NCBI GenBank assembly: GCA_049792815.1
Contig: JBARBG010000109.1
Span: forward strand, 1-57,112
Length of the DNA: 57,112 nucleotides
DNA from: DAIDKA01 sp049792815
GTDB lineage: Bacteria > Pseudomonadota > Gammaproteobacteria > Steroidobacterales > Steroidobacteraceae
Direction: 5' to 3'
In this document: piece after piece, positions 24,123-32,608 of the stretch
How positions within the stretch are numbered: the first letter of the stretch is position 1
How the letters are laid out: each line of letters opens with the position of its first letter
The notes under the pieces: generated by a model
Database searches by the model: none
Told to the model about the DNA's origin: nothing
Seen by the model: the letters and a program-made list of their open reading frames with translations, nothing else
Program-made: the position numbers and the translations under genes

Positions 24123-26891
24123 ATGAGGACGCGGAAATTAGTTGGTATCACGTCGCTCGTGAAGCGCTGCACGATTCCCCTCCTGGCGTTTCTGTGCATG
24201 ACCGCCATGCAGATGCCCTCCATGGCCCAGCAGGCTCCGGCCAGCGCCGACGACAACGCGCCGATCCAGGAAGTCATCGTCACCGGCACCATGATCAAAC
24301 GGCCCAGCGCCGAAACCGCGGAGGCCATCACGGTCCTAAAGGCCGACTCTTTGAAGGATCAGGGCATCGCAAATATCGAGCAGGCGCTGGGGACGCTGAC
24401 GTCCATGACTCCGGTGGTCAACATTGCTACCTCCGTCGGTACGTTTTCTGGAGGCGGTAGTTACGCCAATCTGCGCAACCTGGGGGACGGCCGCACCCTC
24501 GTGCTCCTCGATGGCCAACGGCTGGCCAACAATGCCTTCGACGGCATCGCGGTCGACCTGAGCGGTATTCCCTTCTCGGCCATTGACCAGGTCCAGGTGC
24601 TGCGCGAAGGCGCCTCGGCGCTGTACGGTTCGGACGCGATCTCGGGTGTGGTCAACTTCATCACCAAGAAGAATTTCCAGGGGGCCCAGGTCCAGGCCAA
24701 TTTCGACCGCCCGCAGGACAACGGCGGTGGCTCGGGCGAGACGGATTTCATCTTCGGACACGGGGATCTGATGAACGACGGCTATAACTTCATGATCACG
24801 GCAAGTTATAGCAAGCAACAGGAATTGCGCGCGACGCAGCGCGGATTTTCCGCTGAGGGGTTTAACCCCGCGCTGGGCGTACCCAATACGAACTACTACG
24901 GATCATGGCCGGGGGTAGTACTGGATGCCAACGGAAACATATGGCAGTCAGGCTATCCGGCTTGTGCGGGCAATCCGCAGCTGACCGAGTTTTTCGGGGA
25001 CTGCTCATACCGGTATTCCGCCGCGACGGATCTGCTGCCGGAGTCCCACGAGATCTCCGGAATGGTGTCCTTCACCAAGGCGCTGCCGGCCAATAACCAG
25101 GTGAAGCTGCAGTACTTTTATACCCAATCCGAAGTGAACGGCTATTCCGGTCCCGTGTTCTACCAATTCGGGGTCGACCCGGCGAGTCCCTACTTCCCTA
25201 CGGCGTCTCAGCTGACATGCGACAACAGGGGCGCGACCTGCGGCGGCCTGGCGCCGGATCTGACCGATCCCATCCAAGCGGCCTGGAGCCCCCCCGACAA
25301 CAATCGTTACCTGGGCAACCTCAACGTCGAGCAGAGGTTTCTGTTGACGTTTTCCGGCAGCAACGCGGGTTGGGATTACACGGCGGAACTTAATTACAGC
25401 AAGAACACCGACGACAACCGCGATACCGGAGGCATTCCCAATGAGGCCATGCTGGCACCTGGCAACGTATTGAGCGACCTGATCAATCCCTTCGGTCCCT
25501 CGAGCGCCGCAGGAGTGGCTTTGATCAACTCGTCGTATTCCAATGGCGTGTACCAGCTCGGGCAGGACACGCGGTGGAGCGTCGACGGCCACGTCAGCCA
25601 CGAGCTGGGCGATGCCTTCAATTCGGGCACTCCGGCGACCGTGGCGCTGGGCGTCGATGTGGGGGGCGAACGCTTCGCGGAGGCCACCACGCCCTTTAAT
25701 GACGTCACGGCCGCCGCAACCGGACTGACGGACTTCTCAGCAGTAGGGAGTCGTCAGGCGCAGGCGGCGTTCCTCGAGCTGGATCTGCCGGTCCTCAAGA
25801 GCCTCGATGTGGATGTATCGGACCGGGAGGACCGATACAGCGATTTCGGCAGGACCAACAACGCGAAGATATCAGTGCGTTACCAGCCGAGCAGTTTCCT
25901 GACCTTCCGGGGAACCGCTTCCACCGGCTTCCGGGCACCCACGCTCTTCGACCTGTACTCGTCGGATTCCTTGTCAGCCTCGAGCAGCGGCCCCATTGGA
26001 CAATTGGCCCCGGGCTGCGCGACCACCCCCATCACCGCGCCGTTTACCTCAACAACCTGCGCCTCGCAGGGACTGGAGTTGTCCGGTGGAAACAGGCATC
26101 TAACGCCCGAAACATCGCAAAACTTTGATCTGGGCGTCATCGTCTCGCCGATCCAGGATATGGGCATTACGCTTGACTATTACCGAATCCTGCTCAAGAA
26201 CACCATTGCAAGGATTCCGACCTCGGCCATTTATGGTGATCCCACCACATTCGCGAGCGACTACGTGTTGGATTCCAGTGGCGGACTCACTCCGACAGTG
26301 AACGAGGCGGCAAGTTGCCTGCCTTCTTACACACTACCGACCTGCGGATACATTTTGCGGACCTTTCAGAATACGGGCCGGATCACCACCGACGGCATCG
26401 ACCTCAGCGTCCAATACACGCAGCACACCGCGATCGGGACGTTCCACGAGGATCTGGAAGCGACTGCGATCACTCAGTTTCGGGAGCAGCAATACGATAA
26501 CGGCCCGCTTCTGAACCTGGTGGGCGACCTTCAGATCGTTGAACTGCCACCGGCGTATCGTTGGCAGCATAACCTGAGGGTCGACTGGACGAGCCCGGGT
26601 GCCATGTTCGGTGGCGGACTGTCCGACCGCTTCTACTCGACGTACATCGACGAATATCCCGATGGCAACGGCAATCAGCGGACGGTGGGCAGTTATTCGC
26701 TCGTTGATGCTTACGTGAGCGTCAAGCCGATCGAAAAGCTGACCGTGCTGTTTGGCATCAAGAATCTCCTGGACAGGAGTCCGCCGTACACCAATGCATC
26801 GCAGAACAACTTTGCGGCGGGGTATAACGCGCTGAATTCGGACCCCCTGTTGCGGAACTTCTACGTCAATCTGAAATACATATTCTTCTAG
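24123..26891 (+). CDS. TonB-dependent outer-membrane receptor
   Basis: This 922-residue protein has a signal peptide ending near MAQQ, a TonB-box-like segment EVIVTGTMI, a plug domain (about 55-190: YANLRNLGDGRTLVLLDGQRL and VLREGASALYGSDAISGVVNFIT), then a long beta-barrel with a TGFRAPTLFDLY segment, ending in Phe. It should import a large or scarce compound through the outer membrane using TonB energy. It faces a LytS/LytR two-component system across about 380 bases, suggesting control by it. The substrate is unknown; receptors of this style in related bacteria are often for sugars or aromatic compounds. Confidence 0.92.
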   Translation: MRTRKLVGITSLVKRCTIPLLAFLCMTAMQMPSMAQQAPASADDNAPIQEVIVTGTMIKRPSAETAEAITVLKADSLKDQGIANIEQALGTLTSMTPVVNIATSVGTFSGGGSYANLRNLGDGRTLVLLDGQRLANNAFDGIAVDLSGIPFSAIDQVQVLREGASALYGSDAISGVVNFITKKNFQGAQVQANFDRPQDNGGGSGETDFIFGHGDLMNDGYNFMITASYSKQQELRATQRGFSAEGFNPALGVPNTNYYGSWPGVVLDANGNIWQSGYPACAGNPQLTEFFGDCSYRYSAATDLLPESHEISGMVSFTKALPANNQVKLQYFYTQSEVNGYSGPVFYQFGVDPASPYFPTASQLTCDNRGATCGGLAPDLTDPIQAAWSPPDNNRYLGNLNVEQRFLLTFSGSNAGWDYTAELNYSKNTDDNRDTGGIPNEAMLAPGNVLSDLINPFGPSSAAGVALINSSYSNGVYQLGQDTRWSVDGHVSHELGDAFNSGTPATVALGVDVGGERFAEATTPFNDVTAAATGLTDFSAVGSRQAQAAFLELDLPVLKSLDVDVSDREDRYSDFGRTNNAKISVRYQPSSFLTFRGTASTGFRAPTLFDLYSSDSLSASSSGPIGQLAPGCATTPITAPFTSTTCASQGLELSGGNRHLTPETSQNFDLGVIVSPIQDMGITLDYYRILLKNTIARIPTSAIYGDPTTFASDYVLDSSGGLTPTVNEAASCLPSYTLPTCGYILRTFQNTGRITTDGIDLSVQYTQHTAIGTFHEDLEATAITQFREQQYDNGPLLNLVGDLQIVELPPAYRWQHNLRVDWTSPGAMFGGGLSDRFYSTYIDEYPDGNGNQRTVGSYSLVDAYVSVKPIEKLTVLFGIKNLLDRSPPYTNASQNNFAAGYNALNSDPLLRNFYVNLKYIFF

Positions 26892-26949
26892 AATTCCCCA
26901 GCAAGAGTTCTTTCGAAGCCCCGCCTCGTGCGGCGCCTCATCGCGCTGA

Positions 26950-26974
26950 TGGTGGGCCTCCACATCCGGTGAGC
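26950..26974 (+). repeat. 3' fragment duplicate of small membrane-protein gene, copy 1
   Basis: These 25 bases match 27256-27280 with three mismatches. In frame they read as a C-terminus LMVGLHIR followed by a stop, against LLVRLHIW followed by a stop in the downstream gene. It looks like the tail of a decayed second copy of that gene between the TonB receptor and the surviving copy. Confidence 0.5.
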
Positions 26975-27029
26975 ACGACTACGTCACTTGGCGCGCCGCG
27001 TTTTGTCCGTGGCGGCGCTCAGGAGTAGA

Positions 27030-27278
27030 ATGCCGGGGTCCGACCTTCGAGGATCAAGACATGCGACGAATGATCTGGGCGGCCCTGAGGGCCGAGTTTC
27101 CGCTTTGACAGGACTCGGCACAAAACTTCTGCTGATCCTGCTCGTGGCCGTGATTCTCGTCTTCGGAACGCCTGAGCCCTTCACGACGAAACATCTGCTG
27201 ATCCTGGTCGCGGCCCTGTTGGTCGTCTTCGGTACCCCAGTGCTCAAGGCGCTATTGGTGCGCCTCCACATTTGGTGA
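27030..27278 (+). CDS. Small membrane protein with internally duplicated helix
   Basis: This is a predicted protein of about 82 residues. After a polar N-terminus it has two near-identical hydrophobic units, each LLLIL or LLILV followed by a run of V, A and L ending in VFGT(P), separated by 22 residues; the DNA shows the same 66-base duplication (27129-27172 and 27195-27238). Each unit resembles the transmembrane-FG pattern of TatA, but without the TatA amphipathic tail. I cannot assign a family. AGGAG lies four bases before the ATG at 27030; a TTG at 27105 would give a shorter protein. The 3' end is duplicated at 26950-26974. Confidence 0.4.
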   Translation: MPGSDLRGSRHATNDLGGPEGRVSALTGLGTKLLLILLVAVILVFGTPEPFTTKHLLILVAALLVVFGTPVLKALLVRLHIW

Positions 27279-27280
27279 GC
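27256..27280 (+). repeat. 3' fragment duplicate of small membrane-protein gene, copy 2
   Basis: Direct repeat partner of 26950-26974 (22 of 25 bases identical). It encodes the C-terminal LVRLHIW and stop of the small membrane protein. Confidence 0.5.
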
Positions 27281-27304
27281 GCGGGCAGGCCCGGAATCCT
27301 GCCG

Positions 27305-28426
27305 CTACTTCGCTCGGCCCTCGTAGCCGTGCGCGAGCATCCGGATCGCGACCAGTTCGCCGCCCTGGCCACCCATCAAGTGGTCGCTCGGCAGCCCGAG
27401 GTTGCCCTTGGCGTATTTGTGATTGAGAGCAACTGCGTACAAAGTCCGCCTGCCGGCACCGCCGAAGGTCAGGCTGATGACGTCGTCGCCCTTGGGAAGG
27501 GGGATGACGCCCAGGAGGCGACCGTCGTCAGGTGAGATCACGTTGATCACCGTGCCGCTGCTCACATAGATGCGGCCCTCGGAGTCGATGGTGCTGCCGT
27601 CGCCCCCGCCGGTCAGGTGCGCGAACACCCTTTCGTTCATCAGCATGCCGTCGGGCCCAACGTCGAAGACCATCAGGTTGCCAGGTTGACCGAAGGTGCC
27701 GCTGGTCACGTACAGGCGCTTTTCATCGGGGCTCAGGATGATGCCGTTGGTGCCGGTGACATCGCCTTGGCGAGTAATGGTGCCGCCCGGTGCCACGTAA
27801 TACAGGTTGCCGAGGGTGAAATACACACCACCATTGGCGGCGGCCGTCAGATCATTGAGACCGCCACTGCCCAGACAATCAAGCGTGTCGCCGTCGATGG
27901 TGTTGGCGAGCTGCTTGCGATCGGGCGCAACCTCCCAGATCGCCTGATGCAGGCCCCGCTCGACGACGAAGGTCTGGCCCTGCTTGTTGATTGACACCGC
28001 CCCGCCGGTATTCGTGTCCTTATAGGCCACCTTTGCGTGGCCAGCGGCATTGACGAGGACGACATCACTGGAATCCTGCTGCGCGACCAGTACCCCGTCG
28101 GGCGTGGCGACGATGCCGTCGGCGTTGTTGCCCGACTCGTGCCACACCGAGCGCCAGTGGGCGCCGGCTGCAATCACGCCTGGAATGGCTTGTACCTTCG
28201 CGGGCGCCTCGTAGGGCGCAGGACCCGTCGGCAGCGGTCGGCCAGCCGCGGCGCCAGGGTTGCGGATCACCGGATGGTGGTTCTTGCACGTCGCGATCTC
28301 GTCTTTGTAGCGCGAGTCCTCCTGTGCCTTAAGTCCCGGACCCTCGGTCCTCTGAGGTGTCTGTGCCACCGCAACCGTGGCACCGATGAGATACAGTGAG
28401 ACGGCTACTAAGAATGTAGATCGCAT
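27305..28426 (-). CDS. Secreted SMP-30/gluconolactonase-like beta-propeller protein
   Basis: This 373-residue protein has a signal peptide (VAVAQ cleavage region) and a six-bladed propeller-like body resembling SMP-30/gluconolactonase/LRE proteins: ADGIVATPDGVLVAQ, TGTNGIILSPDEKRLYVT and GDGSTIDSEGRIYVSSG are the typical blade turns with Asp/Asn that can bind a metal. Such enzymes hydrolyse lactones. The gene stands alone, with a TonB receptor upstream and a propeller-like protein divergent. The exact substrate is unknown, and a non-catalytic role is possible. Confidence 0.83.
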   Translation of the reverse strand: MRSTFLVAVSLYLIGATVAVAQTPQRTEGPGLKAQEDSRYKDEIATCKNHHPVIRNPGAAAGRPLPTGPAPYEAPAKVQAIPGVIAAGAHWRSVWHESGNNADGIVATPDGVLVAQQDSSDVVLVNAAGHAKVAYKDTNTGGAVSINKQGQTFVVERGLHQAIWEVAPDRKQLANTIDGDTLDCLGSGGLNDLTAAANGGVYFTLGNLYYVAPGGTITRQGDVTGTNGIILSPDEKRLYVTSGTFGQPGNLMVFDVGPDGMLMNERVFAHLTGGGDGSTIDSEGRIYVSSGTVINVISPDDGRLLGVIPLPKGDDVISLTFGGAGRRTLYAVALNHKYAKGNLGLPSDHLMGGQGGELVAIRMLAHGYEGRAK

Positions 28427-28591
28427 GTCGATGCCCCCCGGATACGAAGCCCTGCCTGATCATCCGACCGTGCAACGTTCAATGTACTCGAAAGCTGCTG
28501 ATCGCAAAACGCCGATATTGGACGACAATACGGCATCTATTGCTTTGCGGCAAAATCATTGTCAGCCGTGAGTTCTGAGCACGCGGTCCAC

Positions 28592-29650
28592 ATGCGAAAA
28601 GTCCTCAGCATCTTCGCCATATCCTTACTCATCGAGCCAGCCACGCCAGCCGACCTCGGAGGCTGGAAGACGGTTTGCGAAGTGCCCAACATGGAGCTCG
28701 CTGATGTGCGGCGCGGGATTCGAACGCCTCCCGACACCTCGCTCGCCCGCGCTGGGCAAGCTTGGTTACGACATCGGAGCAACTACGCAATCCTCACAAT
28801 GCCGGGCTGTAATCTCCGCGACGTCAAAATGCCGGAGGCGATCGCGCCAATCAGCCCGCACTTCGTGTCCGCCGGCGGCTACGTGCTCGGCAGCTGGGAT
28901 GGAAAGTCCGGACTGACGAGTTGGTGGGTTGGCAGTGGCTCTTTGCGATCCGTGCGAGGCCCGCCGGACAGCCCCGGCACGTCTGGGCCGCCGATCCTGT
29001 CCACCGACAGTCACTGGGTGGCGTGGGTCGAAGCGCGTCCGGGCAATCCTCGGAGTCGTCGCGTGGTCATCCATTCGTTAACCGACGAACGGGAGCAGGA
29101 TGTCGATTTGCCGCCGTCCGGCTGGTCGCTGCTTGACCTGGATATGGAACGGCAGCAGTTGACGTTCTTCGAACACAACGTCGTCAGTCGATACAGCGGA
29201 CTGGTAGTGCTCGGACTGAACGGTGCGCGCTACGGTCAACCCCTCCTGGCCAAGGGCGTCGAGCCATTGGATTCGACGCTCGTGCGGGTGGGCTCGGGCT
29301 GGGTAGCCTGGGATGCGACCCGCGACGGAGCATTTGAACCGTACCGAATTGCCTGGTCAGTCTCGGGCCGGCGTGGGCTGCACAAGACTACAGCGGGTCG
29401 TTCGATCACCGCAGTCGCGGTGAATCCGGCTGGCACCTACATTGGCGTCAGCGAGACGAACGGCACCAGAATCAACCTCTTCAAGGACGTGGTCTACGTA
29501 CTGCGGGCAAGCGACGGGAAAAAGGTCTGGAATCGAACTCTGCCGGCGTTTGCTCGCTCTTCACTCGCATTCCTCGGAGATGGGCTGCTTGTCTACACAG
29601 AGGTTCAGGGCCTGCGCTCCACCGTACGTGTACTACAGATCCCTGATTAG
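28592..29650 (+). CDS. Secreted protein of unknown function, likely beta-propeller
   Basis: This protein of about 352 residues has an N-terminal signal peptide (MRKVLSIFAISLLIEPATPA) and no recognised motif. It has regular strand-turn segments with repeated WVAWV and WVAWD-type cores and VYVLRASDGKKVWNR near the end. This is like the blade repeats of PQQ/WD-type propellers, so I infer a propeller fold. The start at 28592 is chosen for the signal peptide; TTG and GTG starts further upstream are possible. It is divergent from the SMP-30-like gene across about 165 bases. Confidence 0.65.
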   Translation: MRKVLSIFAISLLIEPATPADLGGWKTVCEVPNMELADVRRGIRTPPDTSLARAGQAWLRHRSNYAILTMPGCNLRDVKMPEAIAPISPHFVSAGGYVLGSWDGKSGLTSWWVGSGSLRSVRGPPDSPGTSGPPILSTDSHWVAWVEARPGNPRSRRVVIHSLTDEREQDVDLPPSGWSLLDLDMERQQLTFFEHNVVSRYSGLVVLGLNGARYGQPLLAKGVEPLDSTLVRVGSGWVAWDATRDGAFEPYRIAWSVSGRRGLHKTTAGRSITAVAVNPAGTYIGVSETNGTRINLFKDVVYVLRASDGKKVWNRTLPAFARSSLAFLGDGLLVYTEVQGLRSTVRVLQIPD

Positions 29651-29830
29651 ACTGCTTTCGTCGCCACAGCGCGCAGTACATGAGTACGGCCGGGGACCGC
29701 TACATCGGCTCCTTTCCACTAAAATAGTCAATTAAAACAACATACTATACGACTATCGCATCCAACGCCCATGCGAATCAGTGCGCTCGTTTCGATAGGT
29801 GACAAAGATGACTTGCGCTAAGCTTGAGCA

Positions 29831-30241
29831 GTGAGAACTAACGCGGCCCAACGTTGGCTGGGTAGACCGTGGTTTACAGCATTGCTGTTCGCCGCGCTGC
29901 TCGCCCGTGCATTGATCCCCGTCGGGTTCATGCCCGGTCCCGGTGGTGTCGTTCTGTGCAGCGGCTATGCACCGGTTCCCGCCATGCCGGGGATGGACAT
30001 GCCAGGTATGGATATGTCCGGCATGCCGGATCATGCCGCTGGCGGGCCCTCGCAGCGGCGCGGCATGGAAGTGTGTCCTTTCTCCGCCGTCGCCACAGTG
30101 ATGGCTGCAGGGCATGCGCCAACCCTCTCAGCCTTGGCGCTTTTCGTCCCCTCCGTTATCGTCCTTCCTCCGGAAAGGTCCATCCCACGCGGCACCATCG
30201 TGCCGACAAGCCTGCCGCGCGGACCTCCCGCCAGCGCCTGA
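29831..30241 (+). CDS. Small Met-rich exported protein, DUF2946-like
   Basis: This 136-residue protein has an N-terminal hydrophobic segment ending in RALIPVGFMPG, a start typical of DUF2946 proteins. A Met/Asp-rich stretch (MPGMDMPGMDMSGM) could bind copper, followed by a Cys in MEVCPFSA and a second hydrophobic segment. DUF2946 genes often stand next to copper-related TonB receptors, and a TonB receptor follows here after about 107 bases. A metal role, probably copper, is inferred from composition and neighbour. The start is a GTG with only a weak ribosome site. Confidence 0.7.
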   Translation: MRTNAAQRWLGRPWFTALLFAALLARALIPVGFMPGPGGVVLCSGYAPVPAMPGMDMPGMDMSGMPDHAAGGPSQRRGMEVCPFSAVATVMAAGHAPTLSALALFVPSVIVLPPERSIPRGTIVPTSLPRGPPASA

Positions 30242-30255
30242 CTTGATCATCTACG

Positions 30256-30273
30256 GCTGGAGCAAGCTCCAGC
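30256..30273. repeat. 18-bp palindrome upstream of TonB receptor
   Basis: GCTGGAGCAAGCTCCAGC is a perfect palindrome with eight-base arms and a two-base centre, 15 bases after the DUF2946-like stop. It could be a regulator-binding site or part of a terminator; no T tract follows. Confidence 0.6.
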
Positions 30274-30295
30274 GCCCCAGTTGAGCACGTGACCG

Positions 30296-30322
30296 CAAGC
30301 GAGCGGTCTCATCGCTCGCTTG
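30296..30322. repeat. 10-bp stem-loop before the receptor's ribosome site
   Basis: CAAGCGAGCG, seven-base loop, CGCTCGCTTG: a perfect ten-base stem ending 25 bases before the ATG of the TonB receptor, close to its AAAGGG ribosome site. As RNA it would be very stable and could attenuate or protect the message. Confidence 0.6.
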
Positions 30323-30347
30323 GATTCGGGTTCGAAAGGGATTTTCT

Positions 30348-32597
30348 ATGTTCTACGCTTATCAAGGCGCGCCAGCGAGTCTGGCTGTGCGCCTGTTGCG
30401 ATCGCTTCTTGGACTGGTCATGGCCGCAGTACTCGTATTACCGGTCCCCGTGATTGCGGCGGATATCGGCGACGTCCACGGCGTTGTGCATGATGCTCAG
30501 CACCGGCCCGTAGCCGCCGCCAGCGTGCAGCTCAAAGCTGCCGCGTCGGCCTGGTCACGCAGCACCCAGACCGACACCAATGGCGAGTTTGCCTTTCCGG
30601 GGGTGCCGCTGGGCGACTACGTCTTGAACGTCAGTCAAAGCGGCTTTGTGAGCGCTGCGCAACCGCTGACAGTCGTGGCGGGTGCTGCTCCATCGACCCA
30701 TGTTCAGCTCAGTACCGGCGACTCGTTGCAAACCGTCACCGTGACGGCAACCGCACTGCCCAACGCCGATACCTTCACCACGAGTTCGCTGGTGGATCGG
30801 CAGGACATCCAGATGACCCCGGGTGCCGATCGCAGCAACAGTCTCGCCATGATCACCGATTACGTCCCCGGCGCGTATTTCGTCCACGATCAGCTGCATG
30901 TGCGGGGTGGACATCAGGTCACCTGGGAAGTGGACGGCGTCGAAATTCCCAATACCAACATTGCCAGTAACCTGGGACCGCAAATCGATCCCAAGGACAT
31001 CGACTACATGCAGATCGATCGCGGTGGCTACGGAGCTGCTGAGGGTGACCGAACCTACGGTGTCTTCAACGTCGTGCCACGCACGGGATTTGAGCGCGAC
31101 AACGAAGCGGACCTGATGGTCAGCGGCGGGAACTTTGGCCAGACCAATGACTCTGTCAGCGTTGGCGACCATACAGATCAATTTGCGTACTACGCAAGCG
31201 TTAACGGCAACCGCAGCAATCTGGGTCTCATGACCCCGGACGAACAGATTATCCACGACGATGAAGACGGTTTCGGAGGCTTCTCGACACTGACCTATAA
31301 CCTCACTCCGGATGATCAGTTCCGCCTGGTTCTTTCGGCTCGGCGAGATGATTACCAAATCCCGAACACCCCGGGGCAGATCGCCGGGGATGTGCAGCGC
31401 GAGGCCGACTCCTATGCGCTGTTTTCTTGGGTCCGCACCCTGAGCAGCTCAGCCACGCTGACGAGTTCGCTTTTCTACCACTACAACCGAGCCGATTATG
31501 ATGGGGCGGCCTGGGACGATCCGATCAGTACCACGGCCCAACGCTCGTCGAGCTATTTCGGAGGCCAGGAAAGCCTGCACGTGAGCGCAGGGCGCAATAC
31601 CCTGGACGCCGGCCTGTACGCCTTCGGCCAGGCGGATAACCAGTTCTTTAACGTCCTGTTCAACGACGGGAGCTATTCCCCGGTCGTCCAGTCACTCAGA
31701 CCGAACGGCAATGTAGAGGCGGCGTGGCTGCAAGACACCTTTCAGGCCACTGACTGGCTCTCACTCTCGGCGGGAGTCAGGCAGACACACTTCGAGGGGC
31801 TCATAACCGAGAACTCGACCGATCCGCGGCTGGGAGCATCGATCAAACTGCCGGTCGTCGGCTGGGCGTTGCGCGGTTTCTGGGGAAAGTTCTATCAGCC
31901 CCCGCCGCTCGAGACCATCTCCGGACCCCTGCTGGCCTATGCGCAGAGCAGTGCGTTAGGGTTTCTGCCGTTGCATGGTGAGCACGACGAGGAATATCAG
32001 GTCGGTCTCACCATTCCAGTCAGCGGTTGGACGATTGATGTGGACCACTTTCGCACTCAGTCGCAGAACTTCTTCGATCACAACCCGATCGGCGACTCGA
32101 ACGTGTTCTTGCCGATTACCATCACCGGAGCTCTGATCGCGGGGAACGAACTCACGTTGCGCTCACCTCGGTTCTGGACAGGGCAACAGGTGTACGCCAC
32201 TTACTCCAACCAAACGGCTGATGCGACAGGAACCATCACCGGCGGCCTAACGGACTTTTCGCCTCCCAGCGGCTACTACGCGCTCGATCACGATCAGCGC
32301 AATACACTCAACGTCGGCTTCCGCACTGACTTGCCCTGGCAGGCCTATGTCTCGGCAAATGTCTACTTCGGCTCCGGTTTCTCCAATGGCGACGCTCCTC
32401 CTAGTCATTTGCCGAGCCATGGAACACTGGATGTCAGTCTTGGGAAGCAGTTCACCGCGGCTCTCTCGGCCGTACTCACGGTTGTGAATGTGACCGACAA
32501 GCATCTACTAATCGATAACAGCCTTACCTTTGACGGACTCCATTGGGACTACCCGCGCGAGATCTACGGGGAGCTGCATTACAAGTTTGGCTATTGA
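30348..32597 (+). CDS. TonB-dependent receptor with carboxypeptidase-regulatory-like N-terminal domain
   Basis: This 749-residue outer-membrane protein starts with a signal peptide (to about residue 38), then an Ig-like carboxypeptidase-regulatory domain (VHGVVHDAQHRPVAAASVQL, TNGEFAFPGVPLGDYVL). A plug (about 125-240) and a beta-barrel ending in KFGY follow. Plug motifs include LHVRGGHQVTWEVDGVEIPN. The receptor is smaller than the one at 24123 and of a different type. Its close neighbour is a Met-rich DUF2946-like protein, so metal uptake, possibly copper, is suggested but not shown. Two strong dyads lie upstream. Confidence 0.9.
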   Translation: MFYAYQGAPASLAVRLLRSLLGLVMAAVLVLPVPVIAADIGDVHGVVHDAQHRPVAAASVQLKAAASAWSRSTQTDTNGEFAFPGVPLGDYVLNVSQSGFVSAAQPLTVVAGAAPSTHVQLSTGDSLQTVTVTATALPNADTFTTSSLVDRQDIQMTPGADRSNSLAMITDYVPGAYFVHDQLHVRGGHQVTWEVDGVEIPNTNIASNLGPQIDPKDIDYMQIDRGGYGAAEGDRTYGVFNVVPRTGFERDNEADLMVSGGNFGQTNDSVSVGDHTDQFAYYASVNGNRSNLGLMTPDEQIIHDDEDGFGGFSTLTYNLTPDDQFRLVLSARRDDYQIPNTPGQIAGDVQREADSYALFSWVRTLSSSATLTSSLFYHYNRADYDGAAWDDPISTTAQRSSSYFGGQESLHVSAGRNTLDAGLYAFGQADNQFFNVLFNDGSYSPVVQSLRPNGNVEAAWLQDTFQATDWLSLSAGVRQTHFEGLITENSTDPRLGASIKLPVVGWALRGFWGKFYQPPPLETISGPLLAYAQSSALGFLPLHGEHDEEYQVGLTIPVSGWTIDVDHFRTQSQNFFDHNPIGDSNVFLPITITGALIAGNELTLRSPRFWTGQQVYATYSNQTADATGTITGGLTDFSPPSGYYALDHDQRNTLNVGFRTDLPWQAYVSANVYFGSGFSNGDAPPSHLPSHGTLDVSLGKQFTAALSAVLTVVNVTDKHLLIDNSLTFDGLHWDYPREIYGELHYKFGY

Positions 32598-32608
32598 GGC
32601 AGGGTGAC

